The notes: generated by a model not told the origin, from the letters alone. A stretch of DNA of 64,000 bases from Levilactobacillus namurensis (GCF_032197885.1 NZ_CP134159.1:1736001-1800000), one strand, 5' to 3'; shown: positions 33,278 to 40,824, counted from the first letter of the stretch. Numbers and translations are program-made.

Positions 33278-33377
33278 TTATAATAGCCGATCGTTATCAG
33301 CGGTTAGTTCTTCAATGAACTTAGCTGAATGATTTGACGTGCCAGCTACCATTTCAATTTTTTTCTTGCCGTGTCAT
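33278..33377 (-). pseudogene. 33-residue small gene with +1 break at A7
   Basis: ATG at 33377 follows AGGAGG at seven bases and reads M-T-R-Q-E-K before a stop. Skipping one base of the seven A (plus T at 33358-33364) gives a continuous small protein (IEMVAGTSNHSAKFIEEL and so on) up to the stop at 33278. As at 3514, a homopolymer break in an otherwise credible gene. Confidence 0.5.
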
Positions 33378-33391
33378 TTTGCCACCTCCTA

Positions 33392-33454
33392 TTAATTTGA
33401 TGAGCAGTGTCCGATCACAAGAATCAGTAATCCTGCTGCTAGAACTTGGAGCAT
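33392..33454 (-). CDS. 20-residue hydrophobic peptide candidate
   Basis: ATG at 33454 follows GGGGGTG at five bases. The product is M-L-Q-V-L-A-A-G-L-L-I-L-V-I-G with a short polar end, one membrane helix. It is immediately upstream of the broken 33-residue gene. Only the ribosome site supports it. Confidence 0.35.
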   Translation of the reverse strand: MLQVLAAGLLILVIGHCSSN

Positions 33455-33495
33455 AGTGTCACCCCCGTTCTTTGGAAAAAATAATATTAGTCACC

Positions 33496-33693
33496 TCAAC
33501 TTTTTAATTTAATTTCTACACCGTCCACTAGTGCAAACAGATTATCCTTTGCTAGTGGATATTTTTGTTCAATTCGTTTCATCTCACTATCAGTAAAGGT
33601 AACTGCGGCAAACAAATTATCATCAACAGAGACATTTACCAAGTGATTAAAACCACCTGACTTGTAAAAATGAATCACTTCATGCTTTTTCAT
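33496..33693 (-). CDS. Phage protein of unknown function
   Basis: Start ATG at 33693 follows AGGAGGTGAGCTG; upstream codons back to 33720 are unlikely. 65 residues, with a beta-hairpin-like SGGFNHLVNVSVDDNLFAAV and a helical end. No family recognised. Confidence 0.6.
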   Translation of the reverse strand: MKKHEVIHFYKSGGFNHLVNVSVDDNLFAAVTFTDSEMKRIEQKYPLAKDNLFALVDGVEIKLKS

Positions 33694-33786
33694 CAGCTCA
33701 CCTCCTAACGTTAAATTCAAAATTGAGAAAGAAAATCCAGCTGGTAAAACTCAAATTTGGGTATGACATAGTGCTATCTGAGCTAC

Positions 33787-33963
33787 CTACTTTCGCATTA
33801 GCCCCACAACTATGAATGGAACTATGATTGCCACAATGACTGGCCAGACAAACTTAACGAAAATCCAGTGTCTATCCGTGAAATCAGAAAACCTTTTCCA
33901 GAAACCCTCTGGTTTGGATTTCTTAATCCGATCATTGAGTTCTGGACTGAATCTTACCTTCAC
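33787..33963 (-). CDS. 58-residue membrane protein, unknown
   Basis: GTG at 33963 (or TTG three bases before) follows GGAGG. The N-terminal half is basic; one membrane helix lies near residues 33-55 (FVKFVWPVIVAIIVPFIVVGLM). It is the second-last early gene before the plus-strand gene at 34038. Function unknown. Confidence 0.6.
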   Translation of the reverse strand: MKVRFSPELNDRIKKSKPEGFWKRFSDFTDRHWIFVKFVWPVIVAIIVPFIVVGLMRK

Positions 33964-34037
33964 CAACTCACCTCCTCTGGCTACCGATATCACTCACCTT
34001 CTCTGGTACAATTGATACCGGAATGGAGTGGTAAATA

Positions 34038-34646
34038 ATGATTATTGCGCAAGTAATGGGGCCAAAAGACTGGGCCCTTATTCTGACACCAATGGCGACT
34101 ATACTAGCTGTTCTTCTACATGACGCATATCAGTTCGTTAAGGACAAACGGCAAATTCATCATCAAAAACAGTTAGAAGCATATGAAACATTCTATGTTC
34201 CTGCGATTAAATGGTTCTACCAACTAAACCCAGACGGTGCTTCATATCAAGAGATGAAATGGAATAATCCGGATGTAGATAAAATGGATCAATTGATAAC
34301 AGAAAACATCAAATACGTTTCCCCAGAGATTCTTAAAATCTATATTCTTTATTTTCGTTCAGCTCATGAGCAAGGGTCAGTAAAAACAGATAGTGGTTTA
34401 GATATATCCATGGACTTCTTAAATTCCACACCCAAGGAGGCGGTACAACATCAAAGCCTTGAAATCGCAAAATATTTCCATGCTTTGATGGTTACGATAA
34501 CCACAGAAGCAAATAAGGAATCGCGAAAGCTAGGAATGCCAGAAATCGGTAAACCAATGCTTGAGAACCTTCAAGATATGAATCTCGCTCCAAAAAATAA
34601 ACGGGAAGGATTATGGCGGTTACTACACAAGCGGTTTGATAAATAG
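34038..34646 (+). CDS. Membrane-anchored protein, plus-strand cargo, unknown
   Basis: 202 residues, ATG at 34038 after GGAGTGGTAAATA. Residues 12-28 are a membrane helix, the remainder is soluble (HHQKQLEAYETFYVPAIKWF). The gene runs opposite to the early operon and lies between it and the Cro gene, as a moron would. It resembles in outline the plus-strand gene at 27376 (one membrane helix, soluble domain). Role unknown; superinfection exclusion is a possibility. Confidence 0.65.
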   Translation: MIIAQVMGPKDWALILTPMATILAVLLHDAYQFVKDKRQIHHQKQLEAYETFYVPAIKWFYQLNPDGASYQEMKWNNPDVDKMDQLITENIKYVSPEILKIYILYFRSAHEQGSVKTDSGLDISMDFLNSTPKEAVQHQSLEIAKYFHALMVTITTEANKESRKLGMPEIGKPMLENLQDMNLAPKNKREGLWRLLHKRFDK

Positions 34647-34689
34647 TCAACTCCAAGACTCCTTTTCAAATAGAAATCGTTGATGAAAC

Positions 34690-34857
34690 CTAAACTCCAT
34701 TTTTTAGGATTTTTTCGACTTCTTGGCGTTCAAGTTGCAGCTTGGACGCTTTTTTCCCAAACAACCAATCAACCCGTCCTTTCGCAACGGACCACTCAAA
34801 TTCCGTCATACCAGCAACAGCTTCTGCTAACTTCGCAGATTGTTCTTCCTTCTTCAT
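34690..34857 (-). CDS. 55-residue early protein, unknown
   Basis: ATG at 34857 shares its A with the stop of the Cro gene and follows GAGGAGGTGAGC. The product is helical and basic at the end (GKKASKLQLERQEVEKILK). It is the second gene of the lytic operon, a place often held by small regulators. No family recognised. Confidence 0.65.
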   Translation of the reverse strand: MKKEEQSAKLAEAVAGMTEFEWSVAKGRVDWLFGKKASKLQLERQEVEKILKNGV

Positions 34858-35090
34858 CAGCTCACCTCCTCAGGTTGCTTATTTGTACTATTAGAGTCGT
34901 TAGGTCCAAATAAAAGTTCATCGACAGTTACACCAAAGAAACTAGCCATAGAAATAATGGTATCAACCGATCCGTCACGGCGGCCATTCTCCATTGATGC
35001 AACAGTACTCACAGAGAACTTTGTCTTTGATGCTAGTTGCTCCTGAGATAATCCGGCCCGCTTTCGATAATACTTTAAATGGGATTTCAT
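34857..35090 (-). CDS. Cro-like repressor
   Basis: 77 residues, an XRE helix-turn-helix over residues 5-60 (RKRAGLSQEQLASKTKFSVS and VASMENGRRDGSVDTI). First gene of the minus-strand lytic operon; faces the CI-like gene across an operator region with TTGTACAA palindromes. Acts by shutting off cI and its own promoter in the standard model. Confidence 0.85.
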   Translation of the reverse strand: MKSHLKYYRKRAGLSQEQLASKTKFSVSTVASMENGRRDGSVDTIISMASFFGVTVDELLFGPNDSNSTNKQPEEVS

Positions 35091-35110
35091 CTTATTCCCT
35101 TCTTTCTTTA

Positions 35111-35160
35111 TGTACTAATAGTATCGCTACTATTTGTACAAGTCAACTCTTTTTGTACAA
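35111..35160. promoter_or_regulatory. Lytic promoter with operators between cro and cI
   Basis: On the minus strand TTGACT (35141-35146), 17 bases and TACTAT (35118-35123) form a near-consensus promoter for cro. A 13-base inverted repeat (TGTACTAATAGTA and TACTATTTGTACA, 12 of 13 matching) spans 35111-35140, and TTGTACAA occurs at 35134 and 35153. A further AGTACAAG half site lies near the plus-strand TATAAT (35199-35204) that probably serves cI. Confidence 0.8.
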
Positions 35161-35225
35161 ACATTTCATTTATTTTAAGCATTACTCTAAGTACAAGATA
35201 TAATACTAATAGTGGAGGTGTCTTA

Positions 35226-35576
35226 ATGACTACAGGTAGTAGAATTGCATCACTGCGCAGACGCATGTCGATGACCCAACCGATGCTGGCCGAAAAAATG
35301 AACGTTAGTCGAAGTACTGTAACTAGCTGGGAAAATGATCGGCGCTCTGTTAGCAATGATGACCTGATAAAACTGGCTGATCTATTCGGGGTCACAACCG
35401 ATTATCTGCTTGGCCATAAAATCGATTTAGGCGATACCCCCGTGGCTGCCCATCTCAGAAACGGATTGAGTCTCGACGACTTACCTGAAGACAGGCGACA
35501 AGCCGTTATTGACTATATGGAATACCAAAAATCCCTTTACAAAAAAGAACAGGAGCGCAAAGGGAAAAAGGAATGA
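35226..35576 (+). CDS. CI-like repressor, short form
   Basis: 116 residues; start ATG at 35226 after GTGGAGGTG. Residues 5-60 form an XRE helix-turn-helix (RRRMSMTQPMLAEKMNVSRS and VTSWENDRRSVSNDDLIKLA). It lacks a LexA-like C-terminal peptidase domain, so it is not self-cleaving. The next gene encodes an ImmA-like protein, as in ImmR/ImmA systems where a separate protease removes the repressor. Confidence 0.85.
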   Translation: MTTGSRIASLRRRMSMTQPMLAEKMNVSRSTVTSWENDRRSVSNDDLIKLADLFGVTTDYLLGHKIDLGDTPVAAHLRNGLSLDDLPEDRRQAVIDYMEYQKSLYKKEQERKGKKE

Positions 35577-35582
35577 TGCTAA

Positions 35583-35999
35583 TTGAGACTAAGCAGACTC
35601 GAAAAACTGATGGCTCAGCACCCCGAACTAGATTTCGTCTTCGACAAAAGTGTGCCTATCGAACTTGGCGGGTATGTTGTGAATAAAAAGATTTTAATGA
35701 ATCCCAACATCTCTGAGCGTGAGCAGTATCAATGGCTATATGAAGAATTGGGCCATAACGCCACTACTATTGGTGACATTAGTGATTACGGACCAGCAGA
35801 AAATGCAAAACAGGAACATCAGGCTCGCGTTTGGGGATTTACTCACTTGCTAACACGGGCTGACATGGAACGCTTACGTCGCGAATATGCGTGTGAGGAG
35901 TCCGACTACCCAGCAGCTGATGATGTTGGTGTTGAACTACCATATCTGCATGAAGTTGGTCTTGCGTATGGATTGCAGTACAAACACGTTTTGGATTAA
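35583..35999 (+). CDS. ImmA/IrrE-like protein
   Basis: 138 residues, TTG start at 35583 behind AAAAAGGAA (the codon before is a stop). YQWLYEELGHNATTIGDI is the metallopeptidase helix: the usual H-E-x-x-H reads E-E-L-G-H, so the first zinc histidine is Glu, as in many phage members. A second helix with QARVWGFTHLL follows. It is probably a regulator of CI in the ImmR/ImmA manner. It lies seven bases after cI. Confidence 0.7.
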   Translation: MRLSRLEKLMAQHPELDFVFDKSVPIELGGYVVNKKILMNPNISEREQYQWLYEELGHNATTIGDISDYGPAENAKQEHQARVWGFTHLLTRADMERLRREYACEESDYPAADDVGVELPYLHEVGLAYGLQYKHVLD

Positions 36000-36012
36000 A
36001 GGAGGGACTACA

Positions 36013-36324
36013 TTGAGCTTAAAAATTGGCATACAGTCAGTTAACCCACTGCAAGGCAATGAGGACCTGTCCAAGGCCACTATTGACTTTATTATCAAGT
36101 ACATCAAGAACCACTTTCCCAATCTGTCAGGTAGAGAGCTGAATGAATTTATTGCCATTACGTTCGATAGTCTAAGTAAGGGTGATAGGGGACAATCTAT
36201 AACAGACTATATGAATAGTAATAATCTATCAGAAAGCAATATTTCCGTTTATGACTCTGTTCTTGATTTATCCATGAGACCACTAGCATTCATAAGTCGA
36301 TATCTATCGTCTTATACGCAATAG
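36013..36324 (+). CDS. Lysogeny-module protein of unknown function
   Basis: 103 residues from TTG at 36013, 6 bases after AAAGGAGGG. It is helical (LSKATIDFIIKYIKNHF and LNEFIAITFDSLSKGDRG). It follows the ImmA-like gene. No family recognised. Its 3' end touches the minor-head remnant. Confidence 0.6.
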   Translation: MSLKIGIQSVNPLQGNEDLSKATIDFIIKYIKNHFPNLSGRELNEFIAITFDSLSKGDRGQSITDYMNSNNLSESNISVYDSVLDLSMRPLAFISRYLSSYTQ

Positions 36325-36511
36325 ATTTAAATACTACACTTGGTGTGCACTAAACGATGAACGAACCTCCCCTGAACACCGTAAATTAGATGGGAAAAAG
36401 TTTGCTTTGCTTCCTGAGTATGAGACCAAAGAAATTCCATATCTAGAAATCTATCCAGGATCTGAACATTTGTGCCGTTGCTTTATGGACCCAGACTTCG
36501 ATAATATGTGA
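36323..36511 (+). pseudogene. C-terminal remnant of a SPP1 gp7/Mu gpF-like minor head protein
   Basis: Frame without a start: YYTWCALNDERTSPEHRKLD, then EIYPGSEHLCRCFMDPDFD, ending at TGA 36511. The W-x-x-x-x-D-E-R-x-x-x-x-H pattern and the terminal C-R-C are the same conserved C-terminal signature seen in the intact minor head protein at 17103-17930, but this copy is from a different phage. It points to past recombination into the lysogeny region. Confidence 0.6.
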
Positions 36512-36732
36512 AAGATGTCTTGTTGGAGCAGGGATTCAGTAATCATTTAGTTTGAATGAATACCAGTTTTGAGAACCTCTTCAATTAAGTAATTCGTAAT
36601 GTGACTATCTGCAAAGGGTGCAGTTGCCTCCAAATAACAATCTTGTTTTGATCATTCTGGATTATTGGCTTTAAAAATTATCGTTAGCAATTTCACGGTT
36701 CAAAAAATGTATCTCAGACTAAGGAGAATTCT
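36512..36732. other. Gap with a minus-strand protein-like fragment
   Basis: No intact gene. On the minus strand about 33 codons (36547-36651) read ATAPFADSHITNYLIEEV and LKTGIHSN without a start codon, like the end of a decayed protein. The rest shows nothing recognisable. Confidence 0.35.
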
Positions 36733-37368
36733 ATGTCCGAAAACTTTATGCATATTCCAAGAAAATGTCCGCACTGCAACTATTCAGGTATACAAACTCA
36801 ACTCAGCAAAACAGCGTCCTTCCGCTCTTATGAAAACGAAGAAGTAGAGGTAATAGTTTCAAGATGTGAAAATTGTCGACGAGCAACCGCCTACAATTTA
36901 TTCTTCACCAGCGGTGGTTCTTATTTGCGAACTGAATTAGTTAGCCCTATATTTTCACCAGAAAATATGACTTTTCCAAAATCCATTGAAAAGATGTCGC
37001 CGTCATTTATTAAGACGTATTCTCAAGCATCTACAGCAGAAGAAATAGGCCTATCTCAGATTGCTGGTATGGGATATCGAAAAGCGCTTGAATATTTAGT
37101 AACTGATTTTGTGCTAACCAATAAGCTAGTTACCAAAGATGAGTCTGTAAAACTCCCTCTATCTAAACTAATTAAAAAACTCCCCGAAGAAAGTATCAGG
37201 GAGTTAGCGCTTGCTAGTGCTTGGATTGGAAATGATGAAACTCACTACTATCGACAGAATCCTGAATTCCAGGTTGCTGATATAAAAGAGTGGATTCGGG
37301 CCATGATTAATTACATTGAGATGAAAGCATCAATCAAACGAGCTCACAATTTGGTAAACAAAAACTAG
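36733..37368 (+). CDS. DUF4145-like protein with zinc knuckle (HEPN clan)
   Basis: 211 residues, ATG at 36733 after AAGGAG. C12/C15 (CPHC) and C45/C48 (CENC) form a zinc ribbon. Residues about 110-190 (IAGMGYRKALEYLVTDFVL and WIGNDETHYY) match the DUF4145 p-helix bundle, a HEPN-clan domain often found in phage-defence proteins. It is the first gene of module 1. Role in defence is inference from the clan and place. Confidence 0.7.
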   Translation: MSENFMHIPRKCPHCNYSGIQTQLSKTASFRSYENEEVEVIVSRCENCRRATAYNLFFTSGGSYLRTELVSPIFSPENMTFPKSIEKMSPSFIKTYSQASTAEEIGLSQIAGMGYRKALEYLVTDFVLTNKLVTKDESVKLPLSKLIKKLPEESIRELALASAWIGNDETHYYRQNPEFQVADIKEWIRAMINYIEMKASIKRAHNLVNKN

Positions 37369-37379
37369 TAAAAGTAATC

Positions 37380-37550
37380 CTATTTATTGAGCTCATTGAT
37401 TCCTTTTTCACCGATCAAAATGCCATCAGTTGTCCAAAACTGTACAACTTTTCTCACTGGCGAATCAACAGTTCCTTTTCCTATAACATGTTCCACTCGA
37501 ATAACTTGCTGCAATTCTGCCCTTTCAACCACAGGTTCAAATTCATTCAT
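37380..37550 (-). CDS. 56-residue protein under a LexA-like box
   Basis: ATG at 37550 follows GGTGAGGTG. The product begins M-N-E-F-E-P-V-V-E-R and carries FWTTDGILIGEKGINELNK; it is small and soluble. A TATAAT (minus strand) lies just after a LexA-like box at 37588-37599. It faces away from the 37664 gene, with a shared regulatory gap of 113 bases. Its layout matches the gene at 39830. Function unknown. Confidence 0.65.
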   Translation of the reverse strand: MNEFEPVVERAELQQVIRVEHVIGKGTVDSPVRKVVQFWTTDGILIGEKGINELNK

Positions 37551-37587
37551 TTATATCACCTCACCAGTTTTAGTTGCAATAATTATA

Positions 37588-37599
37588 AAACATACGTTC
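37588..37599. promoter_or_regulatory. LexA/DinR-like box
   Basis: AAACATACGTTC: GAAC-N4-GTTC with one mismatch (G to A). It abuts the -10 TATAAT of the minus-strand gene at 37380, the usual place for a LexA operator. Supports SOS control of the small gene. Confidence 0.6.
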
Positions 37600-37625
37600 A
37601 CTTTTAGCTACTGTCCAAAACTGAC

Positions 37626-37655
37626 GACGTTAAAAGCTGTACATATTTTCAGGAG
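37626..37655 (+). repeat. Shared 30 bp leader of cargo genes, copy 1
   Basis: GACGTTAAAAGCTGTACATA followed by TTTTCAGGAGG, ending in the ribosome site of the 37664 gene. Nearly identical to 40085-40114 apart from one T. Probably a shared promoter/leader; the perfect match in two places implies common origin. Confidence 0.7.
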
Positions 37656-37663
37656 GGACCAAC

Positions 37664-38257
37664 ATGTCAGAAAATGACACTAAGTTTTGCTCATCGTGTG
37701 GTAAAAAAATCCCTATCAACTCAGAATTTTGTCCTCATTGTGGGGAAAAACAACCAGTAGTATCAGACAACCCTGCTCAAGAAAAGACAGTCGTGAAATC
37801 GTTTGAACCGTCGAGACCAATTTCCAAATCAAATTCCACCAAAAAATGGATTTCAGGCATCACTGCCGTCGTTATTCTCGTTGCACTTATCTTCGGTCTG
37901 AGTTGGGTTGTCAATCATTCAAAATCTCCAGAAAGCATAGCGTCTTCTATCCAGTCGAAGCTTAGGACTCAATCAGCTGACTACGGCAAAGCTAAGGCAA
38001 CATGGAATAGTGACAGTGAGGTAATAGAGATTTACCTTCCTAAAAACTCACATGTAGTAGAATCGTTAGAAGATGGCAGCCCTGCTTTATGGAATTCTCT
38101 TGTACGGGACTTAAAATCTAGTTCTACGGCAATTAACAAAAAGAATAATCCAAACTATTCTCATATAACCGTGGTCAGTCCACATGATAAAAATTATCTA
38201 TGGCTAGAAATTAATCATGGCAAAATAAAATACAATCAAGGAGATAATTTAAACTAA
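37664..38257 (+). CDS. Zinc-ribbon membrane protein with extracellular domain
   Basis: 197 residues. A zinc ribbon at 9-27 (CSSCGKKIP and FCPHCGEK) is followed by a linker, one membrane helix near 64-84 (ISGITAVVILVALIFGLSWV) and a 110-residue domain outside. ATG at 37664 after AGGAGGG. This zinc-ribbon plus membrane layout resembles cell-envelope sensor-like proteins. The following gene has a similar zinc ribbon. Cargo role unknown. Confidence 0.65.
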   Translation: MSENDTKFCSSCGKKIPINSEFCPHCGEKQPVVSDNPAQEKTVVKSFEPSRPISKSNSTKKWISGITAVVILVALIFGLSWVVNHSKSPESIASSIQSKLRTQSADYGKAKATWNSDSEVIEIYLPKNSHVVESLEDGSPALWNSLVRDLKSSSTAINKKNNPNYSHITVVSPHDKNYLWLEINHGKIKYNQGDNLN

Positions 38258-38269
38258 GGGGTGTTTATT

Positions 38270-38902
38270 TTGGAAGAAAAGACTAAATTTTGTATTCACT
38301 GTGGGAAAAAGATTCCCGCAACTGCTTCATTCTGCCAATTCTGTGGCTACACTCAAGGTTCTGATACCAATACTCAAGAAAATGTAGACCAAACCAGTAA
38401 TTATCAACAGACTGCATCCCCTAACTCGTTCACATCAAATATTTCTGATGTCCCTTATAATGAAAATAAAATCCCAGGTATCGTCAGTTCTACAAAACTT
38501 TATTTTAAAGATATGTTTCGCATAAATAAGAGAATGGGTCGTGCCGATTTTTGGTGGGCATCACTGGGTGTTGGCATTATTATGGTAATTATTGGCTTCA
38601 TTATAGGAATTATTCAAACCGTATTTCTTGGTGGTAGTGACAACTTTATGGAAACCGATATTGCCGGTGAGCTAACTCCTGCTGGGGTCACAAGCCTCAT
38701 TATGTTGATTATTCTGTTAGCTATCTATGTGATTCTTTTTATCGCTGCTCTGACAGGCGAGATTCGTAGACTCCATGATCTGGGATATAATGGCGCATTT
38801 TGGTTGATTAACCTAGTTCCAGCAATCGGATCCCTAATTATGCTAATTATTTTATGCCAGCCTTCAAAACAACAAAATAATCGCTACGTTCTACAAAAAT
38901 AA
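38270..38902 (+). CDS. Zinc-ribbon plus DUF805 membrane protein
   Basis: 210 residues from TTG at 38270 behind AAGGGG. Cys pairs (CIHC and CQFC) form a zinc ribbon in the first 25 residues. From about 75 the DUF805 family domain follows with four hydrophobic helices (VGIIMVIIGFIIGI, LIMLIILLAIYVILFIAA) and the signature EIRRLHDLGYNG. DUF805 proteins are inner-membrane proteins of unknown function. Its stop is one base before repeat R1. Confidence 0.75.
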   Translation: MEEKTKFCIHCGKKIPATASFCQFCGYTQGSDTNTQENVDQTSNYQQTASPNSFTSNISDVPYNENKIPGIVSSTKLYFKDMFRINKRMGRADFWWASLGVGIIMVIIGFIIGIIQTVFLGGSDNFMETDIAGELTPAGVTSLIMLIILLAIYVILFIAALTGEIRRLHDLGYNGAFWLINLVPAIGSLIMLIILCQPSKQQNNRYVLQK

Positions 38903-38903
38903 T

Positions 38904-38952
38904 CAGCTTCTGTCCGGTGACTCCCCTCGGTTCGATTCCGGGGAGAAGCATA
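38904..38952 (+). repeat. tRNA-minihelix-like repeat R1
   Basis: 49 bp. GCTTC and GAAGC can pair as an acceptor stem; between them lies a T-arm (CTCGG, TTCGATT, CCGGG) but no D or anticodon arm. Copies R2 (40825) and R3 (42588) are in the same orientation with a few substitutions. It begins two bases after the DUF805 stop. Confidence 0.85.
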
Positions 38953-39001
38953 GAATATGCATAAAATCTATTCAATTTTTTTAATTAGGGAGGCTAAATA
39001 C

Positions 39002-39826
39002 TTGGAAATTAAAATGACGGGATACTGTCCATACTGCAAAAAAGAGGACCATAAGCAAATTGCCAATGGTCTCCTTAACAACGATAATTATTCAATTTTA
39101 AAGTGTCCGAAGGGACATTCATTTATTGTCTACCTACAAAACAACAAATATGAGTGGCTGATTCGTAATTCTTTAAATGCTTTCAACGATCATTATTACC
39201 TTGAAGCATTTATGAGCCTATACCAATCAATTGAGCAATTTCGAATATCATTTATTGAAGCGAGCTATATTAAGCATAATCAGGCCAGGTTCAAACATAT
39301 TGAAAAGATGTTCGAAACTAATCCAGATTCAACTCAGATACTTGGTGCCTATAAAAGTGCCTACTTTTTAGAGACTGGTGAGCTAGTTGATTTAAACAAT
39401 TCTCGTCACAAACTATCTACCAAAAACATGTCTATTGTTCCACTTAGAAATAAAATTGTTCATCAAGGATATTATCCTAATGAACAAGAAGTTTTAAGGG
39501 CTGGCGATATAATCATCAAATACATTGCCAGTGTGGAACAAATCATTAAGTTTCATGTTGATCCTAACCCCATGAATCCACGACTAACTAAACTAATGGT
39601 ACCAGTTGACATTAATCTGATGGCACAACTTCCTGGATTAACTGAACATTTTGCTATTTCTAAAATCCAGAAACATAATCCTAGCGACTTAGACATCTTC
39701 CCATTTGAAGATGAAACATTGCATTTATCTGGATTCATTTCTGATGGACGCAAACTTCCTTCATTTCAGCGATTAGCAAATATTAGAAAAAAGAATAAAT
39801 TTGCTGAATTTGAAGTAGACGAATAG
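39002..39826 (+). CDS. HEPN-like protein with zinc knuckle
   Basis: 274 residues from TTG at 39002 after GGGAGG. A zinc knuckle (C9, C12, C35, H39) leads, followed by a helical domain. R149-N-K-I-V-H154 is the R-x4-H active-site motif of HEPN RNases, in VPLRNKIVHQGYY, an arrangement seen in Abi-type and APEA-type proteins. First gene of module 2, as the DUF4145-like protein is for module 1. RNase activity is inferred from the motif only. Confidence 0.65.
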   Translation: MEIKMTGYCPYCKKEDHKQIANGLLNNDNYSILKCPKGHSFIVYLQNNKYEWLIRNSLNAFNDHYYLEAFMSLYQSIEQFRISFIEASYIKHNQARFKHIEKMFETNPDSTQILGAYKSAYFLETGELVDLNNSRHKLSTKNMSIVPLRNKIVHQGYYPNEQEVLRAGDIIIKYIASVEQIIKFHVDPNPMNPRLTKLMVPVDINLMAQLPGLTEHFAISKIQKHNPSDLDIFPFEDETLHLSGFISDGRKLPSFQRLANIRKKNKFAEFEVDE

Positions 39827-39829
39827 CCT

Positions 39830-40000
39830 TCAACATCTAATAACAATTGACCCATCCCCTGGAATCTCAAAACTATTCTTATTAATCTCACTATTATTCC
39901 CCATATCATTATACTCATCACTTCTAACAAGAACCTGAGTATCCGGCTCAAACTGAGCTAGGTAATCAATCATTTCTTTTACTGTAAATGTATTACTCAT
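39830..40000 (-). CDS. 56-residue protein under a LexA-like box
   Basis: ATG at 40000 after GTGAGGC. The product begins M-S-N-T-F-T-V-K-E-M-I-D-Y-L and ends GDGSIVIRC, beta-like. A minus-strand TATAAT lies upstream, and a LexA-like box at 40020-40031 overlaps the likely transcription start. It has the same size and place as the 37380 gene, but the sequence is not similar. Function unknown. Confidence 0.65.
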   Translation of the reverse strand: MSNTFTVKEMIDYLAQFEPDTQVLVRSDEYNDMGNNSEINKNSFEIPGDGSIVIRC

Positions 40001-40019
40001 TTATATTGCCTCACTTTCA

Positions 40020-40031
40020 GAACGTACGTTT
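40020..40031. promoter_or_regulatory. LexA/DinR-like box
   Basis: GAACGTACGTTT: GAAC-N4-GTTY with the R-N-R-Y core GTAC. It lies 20 bases before the 39830-40000 start codon. Confidence 0.65.
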
Positions 40032-40084
40032 GCACACATTTATTATAACATCGCCTATTCATTCGGTCGTCGTCCACACCCGAT

Positions 40085-40114
40085 GACGTTAAAAGCTGTA
40101 CATATTTCAGGAGG
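40085..40114 (+). repeat. Shared 30 bp leader of cargo genes, copy 2
   Basis: GACGTTAAAAGCTGTACATA then TTTCAGGAGG before the gene at 40120. Same element as 37626-37655. It begins about 54 bases after the LexA-like box, in the divergent gap. Confidence 0.7.
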
Positions 40115-40119
40115 AAAAC

Positions 40120-40479
40120 ATGAATATCATCAAATGCATTTCGCTTGCAGTCGCTACACTATTACTAGCGACTGCTGTATATGTTCCCCAGACTGCATCA
40201 GCCAACACTTACGGAGAACACGGTCCTACTGACATCGGATACTGGATGCATAAGCACCGTGCCATTGTTACAAAGTCTATCCGAATCTATCAGTACACTA
40301 AGGGTACCATGTATACGCCATCTCATCGCGTTCGTAGTTTTAAGCTTCACCGTGGCCAAATTATCCACATAAAAAATGGAACCTATACGAATTGGAAAGT
40401 ATATGGGCGCAAGTACGTAAACAATAAGCATTATGAAACTGGTAGTAACCGTTTTAAAGGATGGTTCACGAGCTACTAG
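40120..40479 (+). CDS. Secreted small protein, paralogue of 40516
   Basis: 119 residues with a clear signal peptide (KCISLAVATLLLATAVYVPQ, then ASA). The mature part is basic and Y-rich; its central motif (I-x-V-T-K-S-I-R-I-Y-Q-Y-x-x-G) recurs in the next gene, followed by F-K-L-H-x-G and a final S-x-x-x-x-WFT-x-Y. These are small exported proteins of lactobacilli with no assigned role. Cargo of module 2. Confidence 0.65.
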   Translation: MNIIKCISLAVATLLLATAVYVPQTASANTYGEHGPTDIGYWMHKHRAIVTKSIRIYQYTKGTMYTPSHRVRSFKLHRGQIIHIKNGTYTNWKVYGRKYVNNKHYETGSNRFKGWFTSY

Positions 40480-40515
40480 TTTAGATTAATCAAATACATC
40501 TATCGGGAGGAAATT

Positions 40516-40824
40516 ATGAAAAAGATCTGGATCACCCTCGTTTCAGCAATTGCTTTAACCATGTTTATCAGCACCTCAGCAAATGCCAGTTACTATAAAC
40601 GCGCGTATGTCACTCGCAACATTACCGTATATAAATTCATCCGAGGTGATAGCTATGCAACTAGTCGCCTGGGTCATCATCTAAAATTACATTATGGGAA
40701 AACTATCCATGTTGCACCCTTCTATCATATGGGAAAGGACGGCTATTTCTTGAAAGTAAACGGCCACGGATCAAAACTATATTATGCACGAACGAACAGT
40801 TCTAAATGGTTTACACGATATTAA
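40516..40824 (+). CDS. Secreted small protein, paralogue of 40120
   Basis: 102 residues with a signal peptide (WITLVSAIALTMFISTSANA). It shares with the previous gene V-T-R-N-I-T-V-Y-K-F-I-R-G, L-K-L-H-Y-G and the end KWFTRY. Stop codon one base before R2. Both probably sit at the cell surface of the lysogen. Confidence 0.65.
   Translation: MKKIWITLVSAIALTMFISTSANASYYKRAYVTRNITVYKFIRGDSYATSRLGHHLKLHYGKTIHVAPFYHMGKDGYFLKVNGHGSKLYYARTNSSKWFTRY

Noticed and set aside
36512-36732. Intact gene in the gap
   Set aside because: Only a start-less fragment is seen on the minus strand.
37387-37677. Plus-strand 96-codon ORF
   Set aside because: It lies opposite the better supported 56-codon minus-strand gene and across the regulatory gap.
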